A stretch of 64,000 nucleotides of DNA, from the NCBI RefSeq assembly GCF_000069185.1, contig NC_010397.1, forward strand, positions 310,001-374,000, given 5' to 3'. This DNA comes from Mycobacteroides abscessus ATCC 19977 (lineage in GTDB: Bacteria > Actinomycetota > Actinomycetes > Mycobacteriales > Mycobacteriaceae). A program made the translations under genes and the position numbers. Shown one piece after another: positions 1 through 7,997 of this stretch. The notes beneath the pieces are model-generated. The model made no database searches and was not told the origin of the DNA. It worked only from the letters and a program-made list of their open reading frames with translations. The first letter of the stretch is position 1. Every line of letters begins with the position of its first letter.

Positions 1-175
1 CGGCGGTAGGTAACTTCGCCTCGAGTGTGGACGCAGTCGGAATACTCGTCGAAGGCGAACTTTCTGTTGGCTGTCCATCGGTTGAGTCATGAGAACAAGC
101 CGAGGTAAAGGTCATGACTAGGGCGGTTGCTCCGGCGGCCAGCACAGTTGTGGCGCTCACCTTATTGGTAGGCAT
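1..175 (-). CDS. Partial lipoprotein precursor (5' end only)
   Basis: The minus strand opens with ATG at 175 and stays open to the window edge, so only about 58 residues are visible. They form a lipoprotein signal: a short polar start (MPTNKVS), a hydrophobic stretch (VLAAGATALVMTF) and a Cys in the context TSAC, followed by a Ser/Thr/Pro-rich linker typical of mycobacterial lipoproteins. The -3 position is Thr rather than Leu, so the lipobox is imperfect. An in-frame stop lies just upstream of the ATG, which fixes the start. The gene diverges from dnaX across a short gap. No function can be given because the mature domain is outside the window. Confidence 0.6.
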   Translation of the reverse strand, partial: MPTNKVSATTVLAAGATALVMTFTSACSHDSTDGQPTESSPSTSIPTASTLEAKLPTA

Positions 176-269
176 GAGCGGACACTAGCAAACAATATGA
201 CCGGCGGCGACCGCTGGGCTCATGGCGGGCGCACGTAACCGTCTGTGGGCGCCGGTACCCTTGCTCTCC

Positions 270-2261
270 GTGGCCCTGTACCGCAAGTATCGCCCGGCGA
301 CCTTCGCCGAAGTCGTCGGCCAGGAGCATGTCACCGGACCGTTGACCACTGCCCTGGATGCCGGCCGGATCAATCACGCCTATTTGTTCTCGGGGCCCCG
401 CGGTTGCGGCAAGACGTCTTCTGCCCGCATCCTGGCCCGCTCCCTGAACTGTGTGCAGGGACCCACCTCGACGCCGTGCGGAACGTGTGAATCCTGTGTC
501 GCGTTGGCGCCCAACGGTTCGGGCAATGTCGATGTCATCGAGCTCGACGCCGCCAGCCACGGCGGTGTCGATGACACCCGTGAGCTACGCGACCGTGCCT
601 TCTACGCGCCGGCTCAATCGCGCTACCGCATCTTCATCATCGATGAGGCGCACATGGTCACCACGGCGGGCTTCAACGCGCTACTCAAGATCGTCGAGGA
701 GCCGCCCGAGCACCTGATCTTCGTCTTCGCCACCACCGAGCCGGAGAAGGTGCTGCCCACCATCCGGTCGCGGACCCACCACTATCCGTTCCGTCTGCTG
801 GCACCCAAGACGATGCGTACGCTCGTCGAAGGCATCTGCGCGCAAGAGAACGTGTCCGTTGACGACCCGGTGTACCCATTGGTGATCCGGGCCGGCGCCG
901 GCTCTCCGCGTGACACCTTGTCGGTACTCGATCAGCTGCTTGCCGGGGCCGATGAGGAACGCGTCACCTATCAGCGGGCACTCTCGCTGTTGGGTGTCAC
1001 CGATATCGCGTTGATCGACGATGCGGTGGATGCGCTTGCCGCCGGTGACGGCGCCGCGGTGTTCGGTGCGATTGAGGGTGTGATGGATGCCGGGCACGAT
1101 CCACGCCGGTTCGGCACCGATTTGCTTGAGCGCTTCCGCGACCTGATTGTGCTGCAGGCTGTTCCGGATGCGGTGGAGCGTGGGGTGGTGGATGCGCCGC
1201 AGGATGTGCTTGAGCGCATGCGTGAGCAAGCCGAGCGCATCGGTCCCGCCACCTTGACCAGGTATGCCGAGGTGTTGCATGCGGGTCTGGGGGAGATGCG
1301 CGGTGCGACAGCGCCGCGGCTGCTGTTGGAAGTGGTGTGTGCGAGGCTGCTACTGCCCTCGGCTACCGATGCGGAATCGGCGGTGCTGCAACGTGTCGAG
1401 CGCATCGAGAAGCGGCTGGACATGTCGGTGCCGGAGGCGGACGGCGCCAGCGCCGCGCCACGCTTTGTCCGTAAATCTCAAGCGGCTGCTGCCCCGGCCG
1501 CGGAAACTGCTGCGTCACCCGCTCCGGCGCCCCAACCTCCCCGCCCGGCCCCTGAACCACCCGCGCCGATACCCGGCCCGGCGCCTGAGCCGCCCGCGCC
1601 ACGTCCGGAACCCGAGCCGGCCCCTGAGCCCGAGCCGGCTCCGGAACCCACGCCAATCCCTGAGCCACCCGCGCCGGAACCAGCTCCCGAGCCAGAGCCG
1701 GAGCCGGCCCCAGTACCGGAGCCCGAACCTGCTCGTGAACCGCGTCAGCCCGGTGCGCTGGACACCACCGCTGTGCGCAATGCCTGGGCGGAGATCCGCG
1801 CCAAGGTGCGGGATCGGAGCCGCACCACCGAGGTCATGCTGTCGGGCGCCACTGTGCGCGCCATCGATGGCAACACCCTTGTGCTGTCGCACGATTCGCC
1901 GCCACTAGCCAAGCGCATCACCGAGTCGCGCAATGCCGAGGTCATCCGCGAGGCGTTGAGGGATGCGCTCGGTGTCAACTGGGAGATCCGCTGCGACGTG
2001 GGCAGCGCCGAGGCCGCCGCGCCCGCTGCGTCGCGTCCCGCCAAGGCCGCCCCACGCGTGGTGACGCGGCCCAGCCGTCCCACGCCCGATCCCGAGCCGG
2101 TTCCGGAGCCTGAGCCCGAGCCGCCGTCGCCCGAGGACGAGGAGGAGCAGATGCTCGCCGAGGCCGGGCAGAGCGAGGCTGGGCCTCGGCGCGATCCGGA
2201 AGAGGTCGCGCTGGAGCTACTTCAGAACGAGCTGGGCGCCCGTAAGATCGACCCCAATTAG
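270..2261 (+). CDS. dnaX: DNA polymerase III subunit gamma/tau
   Basis: Clamp-loader ATPase of the replicative polymerase. From the GTG at 270 the protein (663 aa) begins VALYRKYRPATFAEVVGQ, the usual N-terminus of the family; an in-frame ATG at 222 would add 16 unconserved residues. Visible motifs are Walker A GPRGCGKTS (about 42-50), a zinc module with Cys 61, 70, 73 and 76, the DEAH Walker B box (125-128) and the SRT sensor/arginine-finger motif. A long Pro/Glu/Ala-rich linker (about 410-500) leads to the C-terminal tau-type domain. I saw no A-rich slippery site, so a shorter gamma form made by frameshifting is not expected. The TAG stop overlaps the stop of the convergent methyltransferase gene by 4 bp. 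Confidence 0.95.
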   Translation: MALYRKYRPATFAEVVGQEHVTGPLTTALDAGRINHAYLFSGPRGCGKTSSARILARSLNCVQGPTSTPCGTCESCVALAPNGSGNVDVIELDAASHGGVDDTRELRDRAFYAPAQSRYRIFIIDEAHMVTTAGFNALLKIVEEPPEHLIFVFATTEPEKVLPTIRSRTHHYPFRLLAPKTMRTLVEGICAQENVSVDDPVYPLVIRAGAGSPRDTLSVLDQLLAGADEERVTYQRALSLLGVTDIALIDDAVDALAAGDGAAVFGAIEGVMDAGHDPRRFGTDLLERFRDLIVLQAVPDAVERGVVDAPQDVLERMREQAERIGPATLTRYAEVLHAGLGEMRGATAPRLLLEVVCARLLLPSATDAESAVLQRVERIEKRLDMSVPEADGASAAPRFVRKSQAAAAPAAETAASPAPAPQPPRPAPEPPAPIPGPAPEPPAPRPEPEPAPEPEPAPEPTPIPEPPAPEPAPEPEPEPAPVPEPEPAREPRQPGALDTTAVRNAWAEIRAKVRDRSRTTEVMLSGATVRAIDGNTLVLSHDSPPLAKRITESRNAEVIREALRDALGVNWEIRCDVGSAEAAAPAASRPAKAAPRVVTRPSRPTPDPEPVPEPEPEPPSPEDEEEQMLAEAGQSEAGPRRDPEEVALELLQNELGARKIDPN

Positions 2262-3568
2262 GGCTGCCACCATGGGCGCAGCGGCAACTCGGAGCCGCCT
2301 CGCTCGTCGAGTTTCGTGGCCAGCACCTGGTGCAGCTGAACCACGTTGCGCTCGAAGCCCAGCCGCGACCCGGCCATGTACAGCCCCCACACCTTCGCGG
2401 TGGCCTCACCCACTTCGGCAACGGCCTCATCCCAATGCTCGACGAGGTTGGCGCACCACTCCTTGAGCGTCAGTGCGTAGTGGTGGCGCAGGTTCTCCTC
2501 GTGCAGCACCTCCAGCCCGACGTTCTGTATCTCGGTGATAATCCGCCCAGATCCGGTCAGCTCCCCATCAGGGAATACATAGCGATCAATGAAATACCCT
2601 GCGACGGCAGATGTTCGATTGTCGGGCCGCGTGATGCAGTGGTTGAGCAGCAGACCGCCGGTCTTCAGCCGTGACTGCAGAAACCGGAAGTACGCGGGAT
2701 AATTCGCGATGCCGATGTGCTCCGTGAGGCCGATCGATGAGACGGCGTCGAACTCACGCTCGGTGGTGTCGCGGTAGTCGGCGTGACGAACTTCGGCCAG
2801 GTCCGCGAGGCCCTCGTCGGCGATGGCTTTCTGCGCCCAGGCCGCTTGCTCGGCCGACAGCGTGACACCGGTGGCCCGCACACCGCGCCGGGCCGCGTAC
2901 CGGACCATCGACCCCCATCCACAGCCCACGTCCAGTAGCCGGTCGCCGGCCTTGAGTGCCAGCTTGTCGAATACCAGCCGGTACTTGTTCTCCTGCGCCT
3001 CTTCCAATGTGGCCTCGGCATCGGGGTAGCAGGCACACGTATATGTCATCGACGGGCCAAGCACCCACTCGTAGAACGTGTTTGAGACATCATAATGGTG
3101 GTGGATGGCTTCGGAATCGCGCGTTTTGCTGTGCCGGAAGCCCTCGACCATCCGCCGCCAACGGGGCAGGGCCTCCTGTGGCGGCGGGGCGATGGGGCGC
3201 AGATGCTCAAGTCCTATCGATCTGACGATATTGGCCAGCACCCGTGCCGGTGGGCGCTTGAAGTCCAGCCGCTCGGCCATGGCCTTCAGCAGCTCGTAGG
3301 GGTCTCCGGGGTGTACCCCCTGCATTTCGATATCACCGGAGACATATGCGCGTGCCAGCCCTAGATCCCCGGGTGCTGTAGCCAGATACGTTGTGCCGCG
3401 CGGCGTCAGCAGGTCGAGCCCCAGTTCGGCGTTCTCGGGCCCTGCGGTGCTGCCGTCATACGCGCTGAAGCGCAGCGGCAGGTCACCGGCTGCCATGAGT
3501 TCCAAGATTTCGGCCAGCGAAAGCTTGCCGTTTTCGCCCCGCGCATTCTTGGCCTGTGTCGTTGTCAT
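2258..3568 (-). CDS. Cyclopropane-fatty-acid synthase-like SAM methyltransferase
   Basis: A 436-residue methyltransferase that acts on unsaturated acyl chains of phospholipids. The SAM site LLDVGCGWGSM lies near residues 211-221, preceded by the family motifs HHHYDVSNTFYEWVL and MTYTCAC and followed by a GLTEHIG segment. The start overlaps the stop of the upstream FAD oxidoreductase by 4 bp (ATGA), so the two are translationally coupled. Such a methyltransferase/FAD-reductase pair makes 10-methyl (tuberculostearic-type) branched fatty acids in actinobacteria (the TmsA/TmsB or BfaA/BfaB systems). That makes 10-methylation followed by reduction the likely joint reaction, but simple cyclopropanation remains possible. 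By position next to dnaX it corresponds to M. tuberculosis Rv3720, from memory. Confidence 0.85.
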   Translation of the reverse strand: MTTTQAKNARGENGKLSLAEILELMAAGDLPLRFSAYDGSTAGPENAELGLDLLTPRGTTYLATAPGDLGLARAYVSGDIEMQGVHPGDPYELLKAMAERLDFKRPPARVLANIVRSIGLEHLRPIAPPPQEALPRWRRMVEGFRHSKTRDSEAIHHHYDVSNTFYEWVLGPSMTYTCACYPDAEATLEEAQENKYRLVFDKLALKAGDRLLDVGCGWGSMVRYAARRGVRATGVTLSAEQAAWAQKAIADEGLADLAEVRHADYRDTTEREFDAVSSIGLTEHIGIANYPAYFRFLQSRLKTGGLLLNHCITRPDNRTSAVAGYFIDRYVFPDGELTGSGRIITEIQNVGLEVLHEENLRHHYALTLKEWCANLVEHWDEAVAEVGEATAKVWGLYMAGSRLGFERNVVQLHQVLATKLDERGGSELPLRPWWQP

Positions 3569-4971
3569 TGTCGCCGCACCGCCTTCGCATAGAGATCCAG
3601 CAATCGGTTATCCGGGTCGTACGTCTTCTTCAGCGTCTGGTAGTGCTCGCCACCGTAGAGGGGCTCGAATTCATCGCGTGTATAGAAGGATTCGGAATAC
3701 AACGACTTGTGTCCTCCTAACTCACTGACCTTGCGTTCGATGAGCCGATTAGTCGCTCCCTCGACGGCGCCCGCGGGCACCGATGACCAAAACCCGATGT
3801 TGACATATGTCTGCCCCGGCCGTATCGGGTACAGCGGCCAGCCTTCGCTGTCACGTAACCGCAACGGACACACCCACACCGGTTCGATCGGTATTTCATC
3901 GAGGAACCAGCGCAGAAACTCCGGGGTGCGCGAGATCGGTACCTCGACGTCCTGAACCACACGTTCCCGGGCGGGTCGCCCGTTAAACCTCTCGATACGG
4001 TCGGCGATGTCATAGCGCTGGTCCAGGGCGATCAGCTTCCAGTACACGCTGCTGCGCCGGTACTTCCGCGGCCACAGCCGGCGGATACCCGGATTCTGCG
4101 CCCCGAAGGCCCGGGAACACCAGAACCAGTCGGTATCCCAGCGCCATAGGTAGTCGTGAATTGTCAGGCGGTCGTTGCTGATTCCGTCGGGGTGCTGAAT
4201 GGATCGGTAGTAGACGCGTTGCCCCGTGTAGTCGCTCACTGGGCCTGGCGCAGCCGTCAGAGCACCTAAGGATAGGTAGCACTCGTCGGCGGCGAACACC
4301 ACGCCATCGAGATAGTCCACGGACTCGCCCTCGTAGGCGGCGGTGTTCACGATCGATTCCATGACCGACACCAGTTCTTCGAGGCTGTGGAATCTTATGT
4401 GCCGCAGGGCCACGAATGGCTTGACGGGTTCTAGTTGGATGCGCAGGCGCACCGAGTAGCCCAGTGTGCCGTATGAGTTGGGAAATCCCCGGTACAGATC
4501 CGCCAGACGATCCGGTGCTGCCGTGACTATCTCACCGGAGCCGGTGAGGATGTCCATCTCCAGAACCGACTCGTGTGGAAGCCCATTGCGGAAGGACGCC
4601 GATTCGATGCCGAGTCCAGTTACCGCTCCGCCCAGCGTGATCGTCTTGAGTTGCGGTACGACCAGTGGTGAGAGTCCGTGGGCAAGCGTGGCGGCCACCA
4701 GGTCTTCGTACGTGCACATGCCGGCCACCTCGGCCGTCCTGTTGACGGGGTCCACGTCGATGACACCGGTAAGCCCCGAAGTATCCAGGCCCGGTGTAGT
4801 CGGCTTTGCCCTTGCGCGGAACAGATTTGACGTGGGCTTAGCCAAGCGGACAGTCGCCGTCGTGGGAATGGCCCGGTAACTTCGCAGTAGCCGGTTCACT
4901 CCCTCGGCGTGCGCCGATCCCGATGCGATAGGCACAGTTTCTACGCTAGCCCGCTTCGGGGCGGTCCGCAC
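3565..4971 (-). CDS. FAD-binding oxidoreductase, partner of the CFA-like methyltransferase
   Basis: FAD-linked oxidase of the PCMH fold (FAD_binding_4). The N-terminal half carries GLTGVIDVDPVNRTAEVAG, MCTYEDLVA and the FAD loop TLGGAVTGLGIES; a conserved C-terminal region follows (ALDQRYDIADRIERFN, TLKKTYDPDNR). It probably reduces the methylene intermediate made by the overlapping downstream methyltransferase to a 10-methyl branch, as proposed for TmsA/BfaA. The listed start is GTG 4971; GTG 4935 (protein beginning VPIASGSAHAEG) is equally possible and neither has a good Shine-Dalgarno. The gene lies 31 bp after the enolase-like gene on the same strand and may be read through from it. Confidence 0.82.
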   Translation of the reverse strand: MRTAPKRASVETVPIASGSAHAEGVNRLLRSYRAIPTTATVRLAKPTSNLFRARAKPTTPGLDTSGLTGVIDVDPVNRTAEVAGMCTYEDLVAATLAHGLSPLVVPQLKTITLGGAVTGLGIESASFRNGLPHESVLEMDILTGSGEIVTAAPDRLADLYRGFPNSYGTLGYSVRLRIQLEPVKPFVALRHIRFHSLEELVSVMESIVNTAAYEGESVDYLDGVVFAADECYLSLGALTAAPGPVSDYTGQRVYYRSIQHPDGISNDRLTIHDYLWRWDTDWFWCSRAFGAQNPGIRRLWPRKYRRSSVYWKLIALDQRYDIADRIERFNGRPARERVVQDVEVPISRTPEFLRWFLDEIPIEPVWVCPLRLRDSEGWPLYPIRPGQTYVNIGFWSSVPAGAVEGATNRLIERKVSELGGHKSLYSESFYTRDEFEPLYGGEHYQTLKKTYDPDNRLLDLYAKAVRRQ

Positions 4972-5002
4972 CCGAGATCTCGATTAGGCGACCAAAACGT
5001 GC

Positions 5003-6277
5003 CTAGCCGAGGGACAATCGTCCTAGCCGAATCGGTGCTCCGCCAAGCTGTTCGTCGATGCGGAGCAGCTCGTTCCACTTGGCGGTGCGTTCGGATCGGG
5101 TGATGGAGCCCACCTTGAGTTGCTCGGCTCCCCATCCGACCGCCAGGTGCGCGATGGTGACATCCTCGCTTTCGCCGGATCGCGCGGACACGATGGTGTC
5201 CCATCCGCAGTCGTGAGCGGTGTCGTGTGCGGTCTTGGCGGCACTGAGCGTGCCCGCCTGATTCGGCTTTACCAGTAAGCCGTTGCATGCGCCGGACTCG
5301 GTTGCTCGCCGCACCCGGCCGGCGTCGGTCACCGTGAAATCGTCTCCGACAACCAGGACACGATGTCCCACTGCTTGAGTGAAGGCTGCCAGCGCTGCCG
5401 GGTCATCCTCGGCTAGCGGGTCCTCGATGGAGGCGATCGGGTACTTATCGATCCAACCGATCAGAACCTCCGACCATGCGTCGGAGTCGAGCTCGGTGCC
5501 ATCGAGCCCCAGGCGGTAGCGGCCGCCGCTACCGAACTCAGTCGACGCGATATCCAGGGCGATTGTGGCCTGGGTCCCCGGCTGCAAACCAGCGCGTTCG
5601 ATGGAGGCCACCAGTAGCTCCAGGGCATCCTCGTTGGAGTCCACCATCGGCCACCAGCCACCCTCATCGGCAACGCCGGCGAGTCTGCCTCGGTCGGAAA
5701 GTATTGCTCCGCAGGCGCGGTGAATCTCCGCTAGCCAGTTGAGGCCTTCTTCTATCGTGTTCGCCGCAGCGGGTACCACCATGAAGTCCTGGACGTCGGT
5801 CCGGCGCGCCGCGTGCGCGCCCCCACCGATCACTTGGATCTCGGGCAGCGGCATCGCGGCCGGTTTGTCACCGATCAGATACCGCCACAACGGGATTCCG
5901 TGTGATGCGGCCGCGGCGTGGGCGGCCGCCATGGACATCGCCACCGCGGTATTGCCGCCGATGGCTGCGAACTCGGCCGATTGGTCGGCAGCCGTCAGCG
6001 CCGCATCCACGGCCTGCTGATTCGCGGCGTCGACGTCTACCAGATGGTGCGCCAGCCCGCGGGCCGCGGCCACGGCCGCTGTCACGTCGTACCCCGCGAA
6101 AGGCCCGCCGCCGTCCCGTAAATCGGTAACCTCACCGCTGCCGCGGGACGCGCCTGCCGGGGCGATTGCGCGCCCGGTACTGCCGTCGCTCAGCAGCAAC
6201 TCCGCCTCGATGGTCGGACGCCCCCGGGAGTCCCATACTCGTCGGGCGTGGACTCTGCTGATTCGTGTTCCGGTCAT
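5003..6277 (-). CDS. Divergent enolase paralogue
   Basis: A 424-residue enolase-fold protein. Preserved features are the N-terminal DSRGRPTIE, the DEGG glutamate (E205), the metal ligands D242, E285 and D312, the base lysine K337, R366-S367 and K388. Two key positions differ: the segment that reads QEFM in true enolases is QDFM here (D164), and the catalytic histidine of the SHRSGE motif is replaced in SARSGES (A365). The mobile Ser loop is also altered (GASRGSGE). It therefore keeps the fold, the Mg site and the general base but has a remodelled phosphate/proton site, so ordinary 2-phosphoglycerate dehydration is doubtful. The start overlaps the stop of an APH-type kinase by 4 bp, suggesting a joint pathway. 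A canonical eno is presumably elsewhere. Confidence 0.85.
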   Translation of the reverse strand: MTGTRISRVHARRVWDSRGRPTIEAELLLSDGSTGRAIAPAGASRGSGEVTDLRDGGGPFAGYDVTAAVAAARGLAHHLVDVDAANQQAVDAALTAADQSAEFAAIGGNTAVAMSMAAAHAAAASHGIPLWRYLIGDKPAAMPLPEIQVIGGGAHAARRTDVQDFMVVPAAANTIEEGLNWLAEIHRACGAILSDRGRLAGVADEGGWWPMVDSNEDALELLVASIERAGLQPGTQATIALDIASTEFGSGGRYRLGLDGTELDSDAWSEVLIGWIDKYPIASIEDPLAEDDPAALAAFTQAVGHRVLVVGDDFTVTDAGRVRRATESGACNGLLVKPNQAGTLSAAKTAHDTAHDCGWDTIVSARSGESEDVTIAHLAVGWGAEQLKVGSITRSERTAKWNELLRIDEQLGGAPIRLGRLSLG

Positions 6278-7248
6278 AGCCCTTCCAACTGTTGTGCGAC
6301 GGCCAAGGGGTCCGTGGCCGATTCGTGTAGCGCCCTCCCGGCCCGTGTACGCAATGATTCACGTTGCGCGGTAGACAAGTAGTCCACGGGTGAACGCCCG
6401 TCGATACGGGCGAGCGCCAACGCGGGCAGCAACCGCGCGATGCGGGCGGCCACCGCATCTGGCGGCTCCCAGGAAACGCCTCGCAAGTACGCGGTGAGCA
6501 GCCGAGTGCTCGTTTCCTGTAGTAGCGCACGGTGCTGTGGCTTCCATATCCGCTTGAGTAGTAGATGATTGAGGCAGAACGCGAGATCGAAGGCGGGATC
6601 TCCGTACCAGGCGCATTCGGCATCGGTGAGCACCGGTCCGTCGCGGGTCACGATGATGTTCTTTGGGCTGACGTCTCCGTGGACGAGCGCGATGTGTGTA
6701 TCCGCTAGATCGTGCGCGAGCTCCGACAAGGCGGCAGCGTGCGCGGGGGAACGCACTGCCGAGTAACGCAGATACGGCTCGATCCGCAATGCCTCGAATA
6801 GATGGTCTGACGCGAATTCGCGTGCTGTCGAGTCGTTACCGGCGGTTTGGGCGTGTATCGCGGCAAGGCGGTCACCCAGCACGGCGCCCACGTCCGCATC
6901 GACGCGGCCGGCCGCCAGATCATCTCGCCAGGACGGAATTGGGCCCAGATCGGTCATCGCGAACGCGTGCAGATCGTCGTCGGCCACCACGATCTGCGGG
7001 GCGAATGCCGGAACGATCGTGGCGGCGGCTGCGAGGTAGCGCGCCTCGAAGGTATTGCGCTCCAGCGGAACCACCCACTGCGCTTGCACGCGTAGCCGTT
7101 CGACGGCGCGCTTGACCACCACCGATTCCCCAGAGCTGAGCCGGACCCGCCATACCTCAGAGGACACCCCTCCGGTCAGTGGCTGGGCCTGCACTGGCGT
7201 GAGTCCGGCGCGGGACAGAAGTGTGACCACCCAGTCAGGTAGCGCCAT
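6274..7248 (-). CDS. APH/choline-kinase-family phosphotransferase
   Basis: A 324-residue small-molecule kinase of the aminoglycoside phosphotransferase fold. It shows an N-lobe lysine strand (SGESVVVKRAVE), the catalytic loop ALVHGDVSPKNIIV (HGD with Asn five residues later) and the metal-binding segment TDAECAWYGDPAFDLAF. It sits between a TetR regulator, whose 3' end overlaps it by 14 bp, and the enolase-like gene, which it overlaps by 4 bp. The family phosphorylates hydroxyl groups on many substrates, so resistance to an aminoglycoside should not be assumed. The tight coupling suggests that its phosphorylated product could be the substrate of the enolase-like protein; that is inference. 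Confidence 0.82.
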   Translation of the reverse strand: MALPDWVVTLLSRAGLTPVQAQPLTGGVSSEVWRVRLSSGESVVVKRAVERLRVQAQWVVPLERNTFEARYLAAAATIVPAFAPQIVVADDDLHAFAMTDLGPIPSWRDDLAAGRVDADVGAVLGDRLAAIHAQTAGNDSTAREFASDHLFEALRIEPYLRYSAVRSPAHAAALSELAHDLADTHIALVHGDVSPKNIIVTRDGPVLTDAECAWYGDPAFDLAFCLNHLLLKRIWKPQHRALLQETSTRLLTAYLRGVSWEPPDAVAARIARLLPALALARIDGRSPVDYLSTAQRESLRTRAGRALHESATDPLAVAQQLEGL

Positions 7249-7900
7249 GGGCGCCTTCGGATTTCCACCACAGCGCGTTGAACCAGATGCGCGCCAATGT
7301 GTCGATGGCCTCCTCGTCGGTGACCGCGCTGCGCCCTCTTTCGCCGCCTTCCACCAGCCAGACGTAACAGAAGTAGTCCAGCATCGCTCCGATCGCCGAG
7401 GCAGTGATGTCGGGATCCATGCCGGGGCAGTACCCGCGCGCCTGCAGGTGTCGGATGTTGTTGGCGATCATCGTGCGTGCCGGTGCCCGCAGGTTGCGCC
7501 AGTAATCCACGAATGTGGGGTCGACCTGTGCCGCCTGGAACACGCCGGAGAGGACCGGTGCGTGCTCGCGATAGGTGGTCCAGTACACCGTCACGATGTC
7601 CCTGATCACCTCATGGGGCGGGCGATCACTGGTGGCCACCGTGTCCCCGCGCGCATAGGCGTCATCGCGGAACTCATCGACCATGGTGCGCAGCAACTCG
7701 GCCTTGTCGGTGAAGTAGTTGTAGAAAACTCCGACGGATTTCCCGGCCTCGGTGGTGATGTCGATAACCCGCGTCTCGGCGTACCCGACTCTGGAGATGA
7801 CCACGCGCGCGGCGTCCATCAAGGCACGTCGGGTACTGCGGCCGCGTTGTGTCGACGGCTGATCGGGGCCGGAGGGTGGGATCGATGAATCGCTAGACAT
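7235..7900 (-). CDS. TetR-family transcriptional regulator
   Basis: A 221-residue TetR protein from ATG 7900; two GTG codons immediately upstream are alternative starts. The N-terminal helix-turn-helix covers roughly residues 20-65 (RRALMDAARVVIS, VIDITTEAGKSVGVFYNYF). The remainder is an all-helical ligand-binding domain with aromatic residues near the C-terminus. It heads the minus-strand run (regulator, kinase, enolase-like) and diverges from an acyl-CoA dehydrogenase-fold hydroxylase. A perfect 16-bp palindrome in the 97-bp intergenic space is the obvious operator, so it probably controls both directions. Confidence 0.85.
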   Translation of the reverse strand: MSSDSSIPPSGPDQPSTQRGRSTRRALMDAARVVISRVGYAETRVIDITTEAGKSVGVFYNYFTDKAELLRTMVDEFRDDAYARGDTVATSDRPPHEVIRDIVTVYWTTYREHAPVLSGVFQAAQVDPTFVDYWRNLRAPARTMIANNIRHLQARGYCPGMDPDITASAIGAMLDYFCYVWLVEGGERGRSAVTDEEAIDTLARIWFNALWWKSEGAHGAT

Positions 7901-7927
7901 CACCACGCCGCCAAGGCTACATTAAAC

Positions 7928-7943
7928 CTGAATCGTGATTCAG
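7928..7943. promoter_or_regulatory. Candidate TetR operator (16-bp palindrome)
   Basis: CTGAATCGTGATTCAG is a perfect inverted repeat: 7-bp arms around GT. It lies 28 bp upstream of the TetR start and about 55 bp upstream of the hydroxylase start at 7998. Its position between divergent genes fits autoregulation plus control of the neighbour. A GTG inside it (7935) would open the hydroxylase frame early, but that start is unlikely because it lies in the operator. Confidence 0.6.
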
Positions 7944-7997
7944 TTTCGGTCCGATCGCATGTCATCCACTAATGATTGCGCAGGTTGCGAGGTTTTG

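Noticed and set aside
1480..1750. Pro/Glu/Ala tandem repeat in dnaX as a mobile or CRISPR-like repeat
   Set aside because: It is an irregular coding low-complexity linker typical of tau proteins.
270..2261. Programmed frameshift for a short gamma subunit of DnaX
   Set aside because: No A/T-rich slippery heptamer or following hairpin was found in the reading frame.
6274..7248. Aminoglycoside resistance gene
   Set aside because: The APH fold alone does not show resistance; coupling to the enolase-like gene points to metabolism.
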